A DNA stretch of 64,000 nucleotides from Jatrophihabitans sp. GAS493 (GTDB taxonomy: Bacteria > Actinomycetota > Actinomycetes > Mycobacteriales > Jatrophihabitantaceae): positions 868,001 through 932,000 of the forward strand of contig NZ_LT907982.1 of NCBI RefSeq assembly GCF_900230215.1. The letters are read 5' to 3'. Position 1 is the first letter of the stretch, and every line of letters starts with the position of its first letter. The notes under the pieces were generated by a model. The model ran no database searches and was not told where the DNA came from. It was given only the letters and a program-made list of their open reading frames with translations. The translations under genes and the position numbers were made by a program. Below are positions 44,812-53,945 of this stretch, in pieces.

Positions 44812-45726
44812 GTGGCGTGGCGACGGCTCCTGCAGAATTGGATGCGGAGCTGGATCTGTGTGCCCGCAGCACTCGCCGGACTCTTCGTCCTGGTCGTCGC
44901 CGGGGTCGCCTCCGCCAGCCCGACCCCGACGCTCTCGGACGGGACCGTCTCCATGTTCGCTGACAACGACGGGAAGCCGCTCTTCACCGTCAACGACATG
45001 GCCGCCGGTCAGGTGAACACCGCCTGCACCGACGTCACGGTGGAGAACGCCGGAGCCGGCGACACCGTCGCCTTCGCCGGCCAGCAGATCTCCGGACCCC
45101 TGGCCAAGTTCCTCACCGTCACTGTGGTCGCCGGGCCGGCCGATGCGAATGCCTGCGGCGCCTTCTCGGGAACTGAGATCTATCACGGCCCGCTGACCGG
45201 TCTGGCCGTGCAGCAGGGGAAGGGCGTCGTCACCGGTTGGCTGCCCAAGAGCGCGCCGACCTGGCGATTCCGCATCACCGTGCAGGCCGCAGAGCAGTTG
45301 CCCCTGGTATCCACGGCCGAGGCGTCCTTCGCCTGGCACTACAACACCGGGTCGCCGGCGGCGATCATCGCGCCGACGCCGCGCCCATCTGTGCACCCGA
45401 CGGTCTCGCCGCGCCCGGCCGCGGTCGCGCCGCACGTGCCCCCGCCGCCGTCTGGCAACGCGAACCTCGCCCACCGACCGGAGAATCCGACCGTCACCCT
45501 CGGCCGGCCCGAGCAGCCCTGGCTCAGCCAGGCCGTCTCCACCGCCGGCGCCGTCTCGGCCGCGCTGCTACGCCACCCGCAGTACCCGCTGGTGCTGCTG
45601 GCACTGGCCTTCGCCTTCTTCATCGCACAGGAGAGCGTGGACCGCCGCGACCCGAAGCTCGCGCTCGCGCCGGTGCGCAATGATGACCTGCGCTTCACAC
45701 TGCGTCCGTCGGAGGTGCAGCTGTGA
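44812..45726 (+). CDS. exported, C-terminally anchored protein of the matrix cluster
   Basis: A 304-residue protein. A hydrophobic helix (AALAGLFVLVVAGVASAS) ends in a signal-like site; the next ~150 residues resemble the TasA-like domain (FTVNDMAAGQVNTACTDV). A Pro-rich linker (about 185-225) leads to a C-terminal helix (YPLVLLALAFAFFIAQ) and a charged cytoplasmic tail. GTG 44812 follows GAGAGGAG. It could anchor fibres to the membrane. The diguanylate cyclase gene overlaps its end by 4 bp. Confidence 0.78.
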   Translation: MAWRRLLQNWMRSWICVPAALAGLFVLVVAGVASASPTPTLSDGTVSMFADNDGKPLFTVNDMAAGQVNTACTDVTVENAGAGDTVAFAGQQISGPLAKFLTVTVVAGPADANACGAFSGTEIYHGPLTGLAVQQGKGVVTGWLPKSAPTWRFRITVQAAEQLPLVSTAEASFAWHYNTGSPAAIIAPTPRPSVHPTVSPRPAAVAPHVPPPPSGNANLAHRPENPTVTLGRPEQPWLSQAVSTAGAVSAALLRHPQYPLVLLALAFAFFIAQESVDRRDPKLALAPVRNDDLRFTLRPSEVQL

Positions 45727-47312
45727 ACGCGGTATCGGCCGGGGCCAAGGGCCTGCGTAGCCAGCAGGCGGACGAGATCGTTCCGCTCTCCGAGCGCGTC
45801 CTCGTCCTCATGTGTTTCCGCTTCGCGGCCGCCATCACGGTCGGCGTGCTGCAGGTGTCCCTGGTGCCGAACGCGGCGGTGGTCGCGCAGTGGCTCGTCG
45901 TGGTGCTTTACCTGTTGACCACCTCGCTGCTGAGTGCGCCGGTCCTCACCGCCCGTCGTGGCCTGGCGCTGCGGACCTTCGGTATTTCACTGCTCGTCGA
46001 CGGCGTCTTCCTGCAGGGCGAGCGCGTCTTCGGCACGCCCGTGGGGCTGGACATCGTCATCGCCGCCTACCTGGTCGCCGTGTGCTTGTTGGTCTCCTTC
46101 CGCACCGGCTTGAAGGTCGCACTCTGGCACAGCCTGCTGGTCTTCATGATCCGCCAGGCGGCGCTCATCGGGTCGATCTCGCACCCGTCGATCGAGATCA
46201 AGGAGCAGTCGGAGGTGATCGCCTACCTGGGCGTGCTCTGGCTGACCGTCATCGCCACCGCTCAGTTCGCCTCGCTCAACGAGCGGGAACTGCGCCGTCG
46301 CCGCTACGACGCCGAGTCCTTCCGGCTCTTCGCGGTGAAGCTCGCGGGCGTGGAGCGCGTCAACGACGTGCGCGAGTTGCTGCTGCAGTTCTGCCACGAC
46401 GAGCTGGATGTGGGCCGGGCGGCCTGGATCTCACCGGCCGCGCAGGGTTACACACTGGAGCTGGGCCTCGGGCTCGACCAGCAGGCCGACACCGAGTCGG
46501 GCGTCTTCTTCTCGGAGCTGCTGCGATCCGGTTCGGCGACCGCGCCGCCGCGGGTGGTCTACCGGCTTGGCTCCGACGACAAATGGCTGGCCTCACTCTT
46601 CCCGGAAGCGCGCCGCCTCATCGCCCTGCCGATCGCCGCCGTCGAAGGCACCGAATGGGTCGTCCTCGAGCACCGTGGCCGCGGCAACCGGCTGGAGCGC
46701 CGGGTTATCAGCAGCGCCTCGCAGGCCTGCGTCGCCGCCGGATTGGCTGCCTCCCGTACCGCGATTCTCGCCCAGCTGCGCCGTGCGGCCACCACCGACG
46801 GCCTCACCGGTGTGGCCAACCGCCGGACCTTCGACGAGACGGTGGCCAAGCTGCGGGTCACCCCGGCGGCGCTGCCCATCTCGCTCTTCCTGGTCGACAT
46901 CGACCACTTCAAGTCAGTCAACGACGTGCATGGTCACCAGATGGGTGATGTCGTGCTGCAGTCGGTGGCCGGTCTCATCGACAAGAGCGCCCGCCCGGAC
47001 GATCTGGTCGCCCGCTACGGCGGTGAGGAGTTCGTGGTGATCCTGACCAACACCACGTCGGCTCAGGCCTTCGAAGTCGCTGAGGGAATGCGGATCAAGG
47101 TGCACGCTCAGCAGGAGCCGCTGCCGGTCACCATCTCCCTCGGGCTGGCCCAGGCCGATGACGCGGCCGGCCTCGACGACCTGGTGGCCCGCGCCGACGC
47201 GGCGCTGTACCGGGCCAAGGAGGGTGGCCGTAATCAGGTCGTCGTCGACGTCCCTGCACGATCGTTCCCGGCAACCACGGTCAACCTCGGCGAGATCTCG
47301 TCCGCGCTCTAG
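45723..47312 (+). CDS. membrane diguanylate cyclase (GGDEF)
   Basis: A 529-residue protein that should make c-di-GMP from two GTP. About six membrane helices (residues 25-185) precede a GAF-like region (about 195-335) and a GGDEF domain (about 355-515). The active site is YGGEEF with DIDHFKSVND upstream, and an RxxD inhibitory site (RPDD) lies just before, so feedback control is expected. It is the last gene of the TasA/SipW-like cluster and overlaps the preceding gene, which points to c-di-GMP control of matrix formation. Confidence 0.93.
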   Translation: MNAVSAGAKGLRSQQADEIVPLSERVLVLMCFRFAAAITVGVLQVSLVPNAAVVAQWLVVVLYLLTTSLLSAPVLTARRGLALRTFGISLLVDGVFLQGERVFGTPVGLDIVIAAYLVAVCLLVSFRTGLKVALWHSLLVFMIRQAALIGSISHPSIEIKEQSEVIAYLGVLWLTVIATAQFASLNERELRRRRYDAESFRLFAVKLAGVERVNDVRELLLQFCHDELDVGRAAWISPAAQGYTLELGLGLDQQADTESGVFFSELLRSGSATAPPRVVYRLGSDDKWLASLFPEARRLIALPIAAVEGTEWVVLEHRGRGNRLERRVISSASQACVAAGLAASRTAILAQLRRAATTDGLTGVANRRTFDETVAKLRVTPAALPISLFLVDIDHFKSVNDVHGHQMGDVVLQSVAGLIDKSARPDDLVARYGGEEFVVILTNTTSAQAFEVAEGMRIKVHAQQEPLPVTISLGLAQADDAAGLDDLVARADAALYRAKEGGRNQVVVDVPARSFPATTVNLGEISSAL

Positions 47313-47346
47313 CCGAGATCGCTTCGCGGCCCGGCGACCCGTCGGC

Positions 47347-47925
47347 TCAGCTCGTCGGCCAGCGCTTGAAGTTCAGGTGTGCGCGGCTCGGCGTCGGGCC
47401 CCGCTGGCCTTGATAGCGCGAACCGTAGACGGCCGAGCCGTACGGGTGTTCGGCGGCCGATGAGAGCTTGAACAGGCAGAGCTGCCCGATCTTCATTCCG
47501 GGCCAGAGCGTGATCGGGAGATTGGCCACGTTCGACAGCTCCAGGGTGATGTGCCCGCTGAAACCCGGGTCGATGAAACCGGCCGTCGAGTGGGTCAGCA
47601 GGCCGAGCCGCCCGAGCGAGGACTTCCCCTCCAGGCGGCCGGCCAGATCGTCGGGGAGGGTCACCACCTCCAGCGTCGAACCGAGCACGAATTCGCCGGG
47701 GTGCAGCACGAAGGGGTCCTCGCCGGCCGGTTCGACCAGCGCGGTGAGCTCGTCCTGCTGTTCGGCCGGGTCGATGTGGGTGTACTGCGAGTTGTTGAAG
47801 ACACGGAAGAAGCGGTCCAGCCGCACGTCGACGCTCGAGGGCTGTACCAGGTCGATGTCCCAGGGCTCCAGCACCAGGCGCCCGGCCGTCACGGCGGCTT
47901 TTATGTCACGATCGCTGAGTAGCAC
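47347..47925 (-). CDS. dcd: dCTP deaminase
   Basis: A 192-residue enzyme converting dCTP toward dUTP/dUMP for dTTP synthesis. [41 protein letters not shown] (with the catalytic Glu/Arg/Ser region) and QLCLFKLSS are family blocks. GTG 47925 gives the usual VLLSDRDI start and follows a TAGGGT box (47933-47938) by 7 nt. Convergent with the cyclase gene. Confidence 0.96.
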   Translation of the reverse strand: MLLSDRDIKAAVTAGRLVLEPWDIDLVQPSSVDVRLDRFFRVFNNSQYTHIDPAEQQDELTALVEPAGEDPFVLHPGEFVLGSTLEVVTLPDDLAGRLEGKSSLGRLGLLTHSTAGFIDPGFSGHITLELSNVANLPITLWPGMKIGQLCLFKLSSAAEHPYGSAVYGSRYQGQRGPTPSRAHLNFKRWPTS

Positions 47926-47932
47926 GCCGCTG

Positions 47933-47938
47933 ACCCTA
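47933..47938 (-). promoter_or_regulatory. leaderless -10 box of dcd
   Basis: TAGGGT on the minus strand lies 7 nt from GTG 47925. Confidence 0.45.
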
Positions 47939-48022
47939 TAACGCGGCCAGATTGCGGGCCGGGCAAACACTGGGGTTCGTGTAGCATTTTCCGAGTTCGC
48001 CCGTGTCTGTTCACGAGTGTTC

Positions 48023-48096
48023 GCGGGTGTAGCTCAATGGCAGAGTCTCTGCTTCCCAAGCAGATTGCGCGGGTTCGATTCCCGTCACCCGCTCCA
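48023..48096 (+). tRNA. tRNA-Gly(CCC)
   Basis: A full cloverleaf can be drawn: acceptor GCGGGTG/CACCCGC, D-stem GCTC/GAGT, anticodon stem TCTGC/GCAGA with loop TTCCCAA (anticodon CCC), T-stem GCGGG/CCCGT with loop TTCGATT, discriminator T and an encoded CCA. It reads GGG glycine codons. Confidence 0.95.
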
Positions 48097-48113
48097 AGAT
48101 CAGTTGCCCGGCG

Positions 48114-48707
48114 TCAGCGCGGGAGCGCCGCGTCGACGAGCGCCGTAGCCACCGCGCCGGCCTGCGCCGCGGCGTCACGGTTGTGGTCCATCCAGGCCGA
48201 GATCGATGCACCGTCGTAGAGGAAGACCAGCTGCTGGGCCAGGGCGGCCGGGTCAGCGGCGCCGGCGTCAGTGGCCAGTTCGGTGATGAACCCGCGCAGC
48301 CAGCCCCGGTAGTCGGCCGACGCCTTCTCCTCGCAGCCACCGGGACGGGATTCGACGGTGGCCCCCACGAAGGCGCAGCCCCGGTAACCGGGACGGGCGA
48401 AGCTCTCCCCCTGAACCTCGAAGAGACCGATCAGCTTCTCGCGCGGCGTGTCGAAGCGCGCCGCGAGCTCGCGGGTGATTCGAGCCTGGAGGGTGGCGGA
48501 GCGGCCGGCCAGGTACTCGCGGATCAGCTCTTCCTTGCTGCCGAACGTGTTGTAGAGCGAGGCCTTGGCCACTCCGGCTCGCTCGATGACCCGGTCGATA
48601 CCGACGGTGTGGACGCCCTCCTCGTAGAAGAGCTCATTCGCGGCGGCGAGCAGGCGGTCCCGAGCTGAACCGGGGGTGTCGGTTGCTCCAACGGTCTTGG
48701 TGGGCAT
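48114..48707 (-). CDS. TetR-family regulator of the adjacent MFS exporter
   Basis: A 197-residue regulator with VGIDRVIERAGVAKASLYNT as helix-turn-helix and FGSKEELIREYL next. ATG 48707 is 6 nt from a TACTGT -10 box (leaderless). It is divergent from an MFS gene and two palindromes (O1, O2) fill the 95-bp gap, so it very likely represses both genes. Confidence 0.93.
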   Translation of the reverse strand: MPTKTVGATDTPGSARDRLLAAANELFYEEGVHTVGIDRVIERAGVAKASLYNTFGSKEELIREYLAGRSATLQARITRELAARFDTPREKLIGLFEVQGESFARPGYRGCAFVGATVESRPGGCEEKASADYRGWLRGFITELATDAGAADPAALAQQLVFLYDGASISAWMDHNRDAAAQAGAVATALVDAALPR

Positions 48708-48710
48708 GAC

Positions 48711-48766
48711 TTGACAGTACCAGACAGATCTGTCTAATGTGAAGCAAGGTTAGACAGACCTGTCTA
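48711..48766. promoter_or_regulatory. divergent promoters and two TetR operators
   Basis: O1 AGACAGATCTGTCT (48722-48735) is a perfect palindrome; O2 has arms TAGACAG (48751-48757) and CTGTCTA (48760-48766). Plus promoter: TTGACA (48711-48716), 16 nt, TCTAAT (48733-48738). Minus promoter: TTCACA (48738-48743), 18 nt, TACTGT (48714-48719). O1 sits in the spacer of both, O2 just past the plus start site. Confidence 0.8.
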
Positions 48767-48802
48767 CTCAATACGTGCCCGCACCTCCGAGGAGCCGACC
48801 CC

Positions 48803-50050
48803 ATGACCACGGCCGCCGCCATTCCTGCGCTGGACCTCGACGACCTCAACCTGCTGCGCGACGAGCAGGGCGGCCGCTGGCGCCTGCCGCGCCGTATCGC
48901 GTTCTACCTGCAGGCCTCCATCGTGGTCACTTTCCTGGCTGGGTCGAGCGCCCCGACGCCGCTCTACGCGCTCTACCAGGGCGAGTGGCACTTCTCCCCG
49001 ATCACCACCACCGTCATCTTCGGCATCTACGCGCTGGCCGTGCTGGCGGCACTGCTCACCGTCGGTTCGCTGTCGGATCACGTCGGCCGCCGTCCGGTGC
49101 TGCTGGCCGCGATCGCGGTGCAGGCGGTCACGATGCTGATCTTCGCCTCCGCCCAGGGCGTGCCGGAGCTGCTGCTGGCTCGGGTGATTCAAGGCCTCTC
49201 CACGGGCGCCGCGGTGGGTGCGGTCGGCGCCGGCATGCTCGATTTGAACAAGGCCAAGGGCACCATCGCCAACTCCGTGGCGGCGCCGATCGGCACCGCC
49301 CTCGGCGCGATCGGATCGGGGCTTCTGGTGCAGTACCTGCCGGCCCCGCTGCACCTGGTTTACCTGGTGTTGTTCGCGACCTTCGTCCTGCAGGGCGTCG
49401 GGGTGTACCTGATGGCCGAGTCCTCCTCGCCGCGGCCCGGTGCGCTCGCCTCGCTACGAGTGCAGCTGGCGCTGCCGCCGGCGGTGCGGCGGCCGTTCGC
49501 GCTGGCCGCGCCGGCGCTGGTCGCGGCCTGGTCACTGGCCGGCCTCTACGGTGCGCTCGGACCGACGCTGGTGCGAATGCTGATCGGACACAACTCCTTC
49601 GTCCTCGGCGGAGCAGCGCTCTTCGTGCTCGCCGCGATGGGTGCCCTCACCGTGCTGCTGCTGCGCAATGCCCCGCCGCATCAGGTGATGCTGCTGGGCA
49701 CGGTCGCATTGCTGGTCGGCGTCGGTGTGACGCTGCTGGCCATCAACGAGTCGTCGACGGTCGCGTTCTTTGTCGGCACCGCCATCGCCGGAGTCGGCTT
49801 CGGTGGCGGCTTCCAAGGGGCGATCCGGAGCGTGATCCCGCTGGCTAAACCGCACGAGCGGGCCGGTGTGCTCTCGCTGGTCTACGTCGTCTCCTACTTG
49901 GCGATGGGGGTGCCGGCGGTCCTGGCCGGAGTCCTGGTCGTGCACGGCGGCGGGGTCCTCGACACCGCCCGGGAGTACGCCGCGGCCGTCATGCTGCTGG
50001 CCGCCCTCGCCCTGCTCGGGCTGGCCCTCCCGCGGCGGGCGCCGAGATGA
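48803..50050 (+). CDS. MFS exporter
   Basis: A 415-residue twelve-helix major facilitator with a 30-residue cytoplasmic start. SSAPTPLYALYQ and GSLSDHVGRRPVLL (motif A) are clear, as is GVIQGLSTG-like VIQGLSTGAAVGAVGAG. The ATG is preceded by GAGGAG (48789-48794). Regulation by the divergent TetR through O1/O2 suggests an inducible drug or metabolite exporter. Confidence 0.92.
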   Translation: MTTAAAIPALDLDDLNLLRDEQGGRWRLPRRIAFYLQASIVVTFLAGSSAPTPLYALYQGEWHFSPITTTVIFGIYALAVLAALLTVGSLSDHVGRRPVLLAAIAVQAVTMLIFASAQGVPELLLARVIQGLSTGAAVGAVGAGMLDLNKAKGTIANSVAAPIGTALGAIGSGLLVQYLPAPLHLVYLVLFATFVLQGVGVYLMAESSSPRPGALASLRVQLALPPAVRRPFALAAPALVAAWSLAGLYGALGPTLVRMLIGHNSFVLGGAALFVLAAMGALTVLLLRNAPPHQVMLLGTVALLVGVGVTLLAINESSTVAFFVGTAIAGVGFGGGFQGAIRSVIPLAKPHERAGVLSLVYVVSYLAMGVPAVLAGVLVVHGGGVLDTAREYAAAVMLLAALALLGLALPRRAPR

Positions 50051-50139
50051 GCGGGCGGGCGGGATTGCAATTCGACCGATGTGGGTAACTCCTGAGCGTC
50101 GCCGGCGTCCGGCTGGTGGCCCTTAAAAGGAGAAGACGA

Positions 50140-50418
50140 ATGTTCGGCCTCATCATCAGCCTCATCGTCATCGGCCTCATCGCCGGTGCAATTGCCCGCC
50201 TCGTGGTCCCCGGCAAGCAGGACCTGTCGATCCCGATGACCATCGTGATCGGCATCATCGGGTCGTTCGTCGGTGGATTCCTCGGTTACCTGATCTTCCA
50301 CAAGGACGGCCAGGACGGATTCATCCAGCCGTCAGGGATCATCGGCTCCGTCCTCGGCGCTATCCTCGTGCTCCTCATCTGGCTGCGGGTCGGGGCGCGT
50401 AGCTCCATCCGCGGCTGA
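50140..50418 (+). CDS. GlsB/YeaQ/YmgE-family stress membrane protein
   Basis: A 92-residue protein with three Gly-rich membrane helices; GLIAGAIARLVVPGK and GIIGSFVGGFLGY are family signatures. AAGGAGAAG lies before ATG 50140. Members are often induced by envelope or acid stress; the molecular role is not settled. Confidence 0.92.
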   Translation: MFGLIISLIVIGLIAGAIARLVVPGKQDLSIPMTIVIGIIGSFVGGFLGYLIFHKDGQDGFIQPSGIIGSVLGAILVLLIWLRVGARSSIRG

Positions 50419-50487
50419 TCGCCGGGCTTGACCCTCCCCCACGGTGAGGCCAGATGATGGCCTGACACAGGTAGGGAGGTTCGGCGT

Positions 50488-51329
50488 ATGACCCAGTTGT
50501 TGATGATCGGCGACTTCTCGGCGCAGAGCCGGTTGTCCCCCAAGGCGCTGAGGCTCTATGACGAACTGGGGCTGCTGGTGCCGGTGAGAGTGGACCCCGA
50601 CTCGGGCTACCGCTGGTACTCACCGACCCAGCTGCCCCGGGCCCGGACCGTGGCGCTGCTGCGTCACCTCCAGATGCCGCTCGCCCAGATCGGCGGCATC
50701 CTCGAACTCCCGGCCACGGACGCCGCGTAGCCGTCCGTCAGTTCTGGAGAGAGAAGGCCGAGCACGTCGCCTCCGAACGCACGACCGTCGAGTACCTGTG
50801 CCAGATAATCGGTGAAGGTGAGGACTCCATGGAGCAGAACTTCACAGTCGCGGTGCGGCGGGTTCCGCAGCGGGCGCTGCTGAGCGCGATCCGCTACGTC
50901 CACGACAACGACGCCGGCAGCGTGATGGGGGACCTGCTCAGCCGAATGCGAGCCGCCGCCCCCGGCCTGCCCGGCGTCGATGGCTGCCCGTTCGCGATCT
51001 ATCACGGTGAGGTCAGCGCCGACAGCGATGGACCGATGGAGATCGTTCGTCCGATCGCCGACCGGCTGCTGGCCCAGGCGGCGGCCGACGGCCTGCCGGA
51101 CGTGCAGGTCCGGACCGAACCCGAGCACGACGAGGCCTTCGTTGCGCTCACCCTCGCCCAGACGAACTGGCCGGCGCAGCTGCCCGCACTGGATGCGATC
51201 CACGCCCACCTGGAGTCGCTCGGACGCCTACCCGGCGGTCCGCCGCGTCAGGTGATGATCGCTGACTGGCGCCATGTTCGCGCCGACGAACCGGCCTGCC
51301 TGCTCAGCCTGCCGATTCTCGGTGTTTGA
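50488..51329 (+). pseudogene. MerR-family regulator with GyrI-like domain, frameshifted
   Basis: The first part (50488-50730) codes 80 residues with the MerR helix-turn-helix ([20 protein letters not shown], then GYRWYSP) and stops at TAG 50728. From 50730 the next frame reads on without a break as AVRQFWREKAEHVASER... into MEQNFTVAVRRVPQ and a GyrI-like effector domain to 51329. Joining the frames gives one normal MerR-GyrI protein of about 280 residues, so one base appears lost (or two gained) near 50725-50730. It may be a real mutation or a sequencing error; a separate start at 50829 could still make the effector domain. Confidence 0.85.
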
Positions 51330-51336
51330 TTGTCGA

Positions 51337-53232
51337 ATGGGGAGCGGGCCGCGGAGGGCGGCAGCACTGGCCGTCGCTGGACTCTTGGTCTCCGGGCTCA
51401 CCGCCTGCGGCGGGTCATCGCCCAAGCCGGATCGGCAGGCCGCGCAGCGGTTCCTGGACGACCTCGGACGCGGGGATGCCGCGGCCGCCGCGGGCCGGAC
51501 CACCGACCCGGCGGCGAGTAAGGCGGCGATCTCGGCGAGCGTCACCGGCCTGGGACACCCGACCGCCCGCTTCACCGTTGACGGTGTGACCGGCCACGGA
51601 AGCACCTCTTCGACCGTCGCCTACAGCGCCACCTGGAACCTACCCGGCGCGAAGACACCCTGGAAATACAACGGATCCCTGGAGATGTCGAAGACCGCCG
51701 CCGACGGGTGGAGGGTGGCCTGGCAGCCCAGCGTGCTCTACCCCGGTCTGGCCGCCGGGCAGCATCTGGCGAGCGAGCGGGTGCAGCCGCCACGGGCCGA
51801 CCTGCTCGACAGCAGCGGCGTGCCGCTATTCTCCGCGCAGCCGGTGGTCACAGTGGGGATCGCGGTTGGCGAGAACCCGAGAATTCCGCAGCTGGCGGCG
51901 ACGCTGGCATCGGTGTTGCAGATATCGGCGGGCGACATCGTGAACAGCGTCAAGGGCGTGCCGGCCGGACAGTTCGTACCGGTGATCACCCTGCGAAAGG
52001 CGGCCTATCTGGCCGTTAAGCCGAAGATTCATGAGCTTCCCGGCGTGCACTTCCAGACCGGCACTGAACTGCTCGGGCCGACCTCGCGCTTCGCCCAGCC
52101 GCTGCTCGGGCAGGTCGGCAGCGCCACCCAGGAACTCATCGACGCCTCCAACGGGACGATCGTCGCCGGTGACGAGACCGGACTCTCCGGGCTGCAGTTG
52201 GCCCTCAATTCGCAGCTCAGTGGCACGCCGGGGATCGCAGTAGACGCGGTCAGCGACGCCGATCCGTCGAACCGGAGCAAGCTGGTCGACGTGAGCGCAC
52301 CGGGGCCGGGGAGCGCCGTTCACCTCACCCTGGACCGCGCCACCCAGACCGCCGCCGAGGCTGCGGTGGCCACGGTGGCACTCCCGGCTTCGATCGTCGT
52401 CACCCGGCCGTCGACGGGCGAGGTCCTGGCCGTGGCCAACAACGCGGCCACCGGCTCAGACGCCGCCCTGGACGGGCAGTTCCCGCCCGGATCAACCTTC
52501 AAGATCGCGACCTACGCGGCCGTCTTCAGCAGCGACCCGGCCCTGCAGCCCACCTCGCCGCAACCGTGCCCGGCCACGATCACGGTCAACGGGCAGACGA
52601 TTCGCAATGAGAACGATTTCGCCAAAGGCACCATTCCCATCTCGTCGGCCTTCGCCTTCTCCTGCAACACCACCGCCGCCGCCCTGGGAATGAAGCTTCC
52701 GGCCGGTGCCCTGCTCAAGGCGGCGCAGTCGCTCGGGCTGGGTCAGCCGTGGTCGCTGCCGGTGGATGCCTTCTCCGGAAGCCTCCCCGAACCCGCTTCG
52801 GTGAATGAGCAGGCGGCCGACGCCTACGGCCAGGGGAAGGTGTTGGTGAGCCCGCTGCTCATGGCCGAGATGGCCGGGGCGGCGAGCACGGGGCGGCCGA
52901 TCGCGCCGTCGTTGGTGGTGGGCCGACAAGCTACGCCCGGCGCCGCGCTGCCGGCGTCAGTTGTAGCCAACCTGAACGTGCTGATGCGCGATGTCGTCAC
53001 CGTGCCGGGGGCGACCGGGCGCGCGCTGGCCGATCTGCCGGGTGGGGTCGAGGGGAAGACCGGCACGGCCGAGTTCGGTACTGCGGTGCCGGCCCGGAGT
53101 CACTCGTGGTTTGCCGGCACCCGCGGTGATCTGGCCTTCAGTGTCTTCATCAACGGCGGTGGCAATTCCGACTCCGATCATGGGGCGGTCTCGGTCACAC
53201 ATGCACTCCTCAGCGCGCTGCCGGTCAAGTAA
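51337..53232 (+). CDS. lipoprotein penicillin-binding protein (class B transpeptidase)
   Basis: A 631-residue protein. The lipobox LTAC in VSGLTACGG (about residue 24) predicts a membrane-tethered lipoprotein. An NTF2-like MecA_N domain (about 30-140) and a PBP dimer domain (about 150-330) precede the transpeptidase with the three catalytic motifs: S386TFK, S442CN and K574TG. It crosslinks peptidoglycan and may show low beta-lactam affinity, as MecA_N-bearing PBPs often do. ATG 51337 is 8 bp after the MerR pseudogene. Confidence 0.93.
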   Translation: MGSGPRRAAALAVAGLLVSGLTACGGSSPKPDRQAAQRFLDDLGRGDAAAAAGRTTDPAASKAAISASVTGLGHPTARFTVDGVTGHGSTSSTVAYSATWNLPGAKTPWKYNGSLEMSKTAADGWRVAWQPSVLYPGLAAGQHLASERVQPPRADLLDSSGVPLFSAQPVVTVGIAVGENPRIPQLAATLASVLQISAGDIVNSVKGVPAGQFVPVITLRKAAYLAVKPKIHELPGVHFQTGTELLGPTSRFAQPLLGQVGSATQELIDASNGTIVAGDETGLSGLQLALNSQLSGTPGIAVDAVSDADPSNRSKLVDVSAPGPGSAVHLTLDRATQTAAEAAVATVALPASIVVTRPSTGEVLAVANNAATGSDAALDGQFPPGSTFKIATYAAVFSSDPALQPTSPQPCPATITVNGQTIRNENDFAKGTIPISSAFAFSCNTTAAALGMKLPAGALLKAAQSLGLGQPWSLPVDAFSGSLPEPASVNEQAADAYGQGKVLVSPLLMAEMAGAASTGRPIAPSLVVGRQATPGAALPASVVANLNVLMRDVVTVPGATGRALADLPGGVEGKTGTAEFGTAVPARSHSWFAGTRGDLAFSVFINGGGNSDSDHGAVSVTHALLSALPVK

Positions 53233-53339
53233 TCGCGGACCGGTAGAAGGTGCGGGCAGACTGCCTTTGCCCGGGGTTGATTGCGAGAACAACCTTAATT
53301 TATATGGGCAATCTCACTCGCTGCTGAGGGGCAGGTCAC

Positions 53340-53406
53340 GAAGTGCGAACCCGCCCGCTCCGTCCGAAGTCGGTAATCGAAGGTTAACTGACCGTTGCCG
53401 CACTTC
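53340..53406 (+). other. possible structured leader of the small membrane-protein gene
   Basis: GAAGTGCG (53340-53347) and CGCACTTC (53399-53406) are perfectly complementary across about 50 nt, ending about 20 nt before ATG 53426 and just before the GGGGAG ribosome site. No known RNA family was recognised. Confidence 0.4.
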
Positions 53407-53425
53407 TTGGGGAGAAGAGCTGACC

Positions 53426-53854
53426 ATGGAACTCATTCAGACATCAACCGACGGGCTCACCGAGCTTCGTAGCGATGACCGCGAGATCGACCAGCTCGAG
53501 GCGGTGCTGGCCTCATTGCCAGAGGTGCCAGAGGTGGCAGAGGTGACCGTTCGTGCATTGCCCAGCCGCATCGAGGTCGCTGAGCCGGAGGGATCGGCGG
53601 CGGTGGATCTCCTTGTCGAGCTGGCCGGTTACGTCGCCGTCATCGCGACCACCATCGTCGCGTTCTTCACGATGTACTCGCACATCGGCGACTTCGACGC
53701 CGGAGCGCCGGCCTTCATCGCGATCGGTGACAAGGCCCTGCTGCTGGCCGGCACCCTGGTCGGAACCGCCGTCGGTGCGCTCATCGCCTACCTGATGCGG
53801 CGCACCCTCAAGGACTACCGTCGCCGTTCGGCGATCACCCGCTACACCAGATAA
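53426..53854 (+). CDS. small two-helix membrane protein
   Basis: A 142-residue protein with an acidic cytoplasmic start (residues 1-65, including the EVPEVAEV repeat), a helix at about 69-90 and another at about 105-128, then a basic tail. GGGGAGAAGAG precedes the ATG. No family recognised; function unknown. The long upstream region may hold a regulated leader. Confidence 0.75.
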   Translation: MELIQTSTDGLTELRSDDREIDQLEAVLASLPEVPEVAEVTVRALPSRIEVAEPEGSAAVDLLVELAGYVAVIATTIVAFFTMYSHIGDFDAGAPAFIAIGDKALLLAGTLVGTAVGALIAYLMRRTLKDYRRRSAITRYTR

Positions 53855-53945
53855 GCGGCGAGGTTGCCGCTAAACGTCCGTATCTTGCGCAGAGACGGCC
53901 GGATATTCCGGCGACTTCACTGGGCGGGTGCGCGAGGATGGTCTG

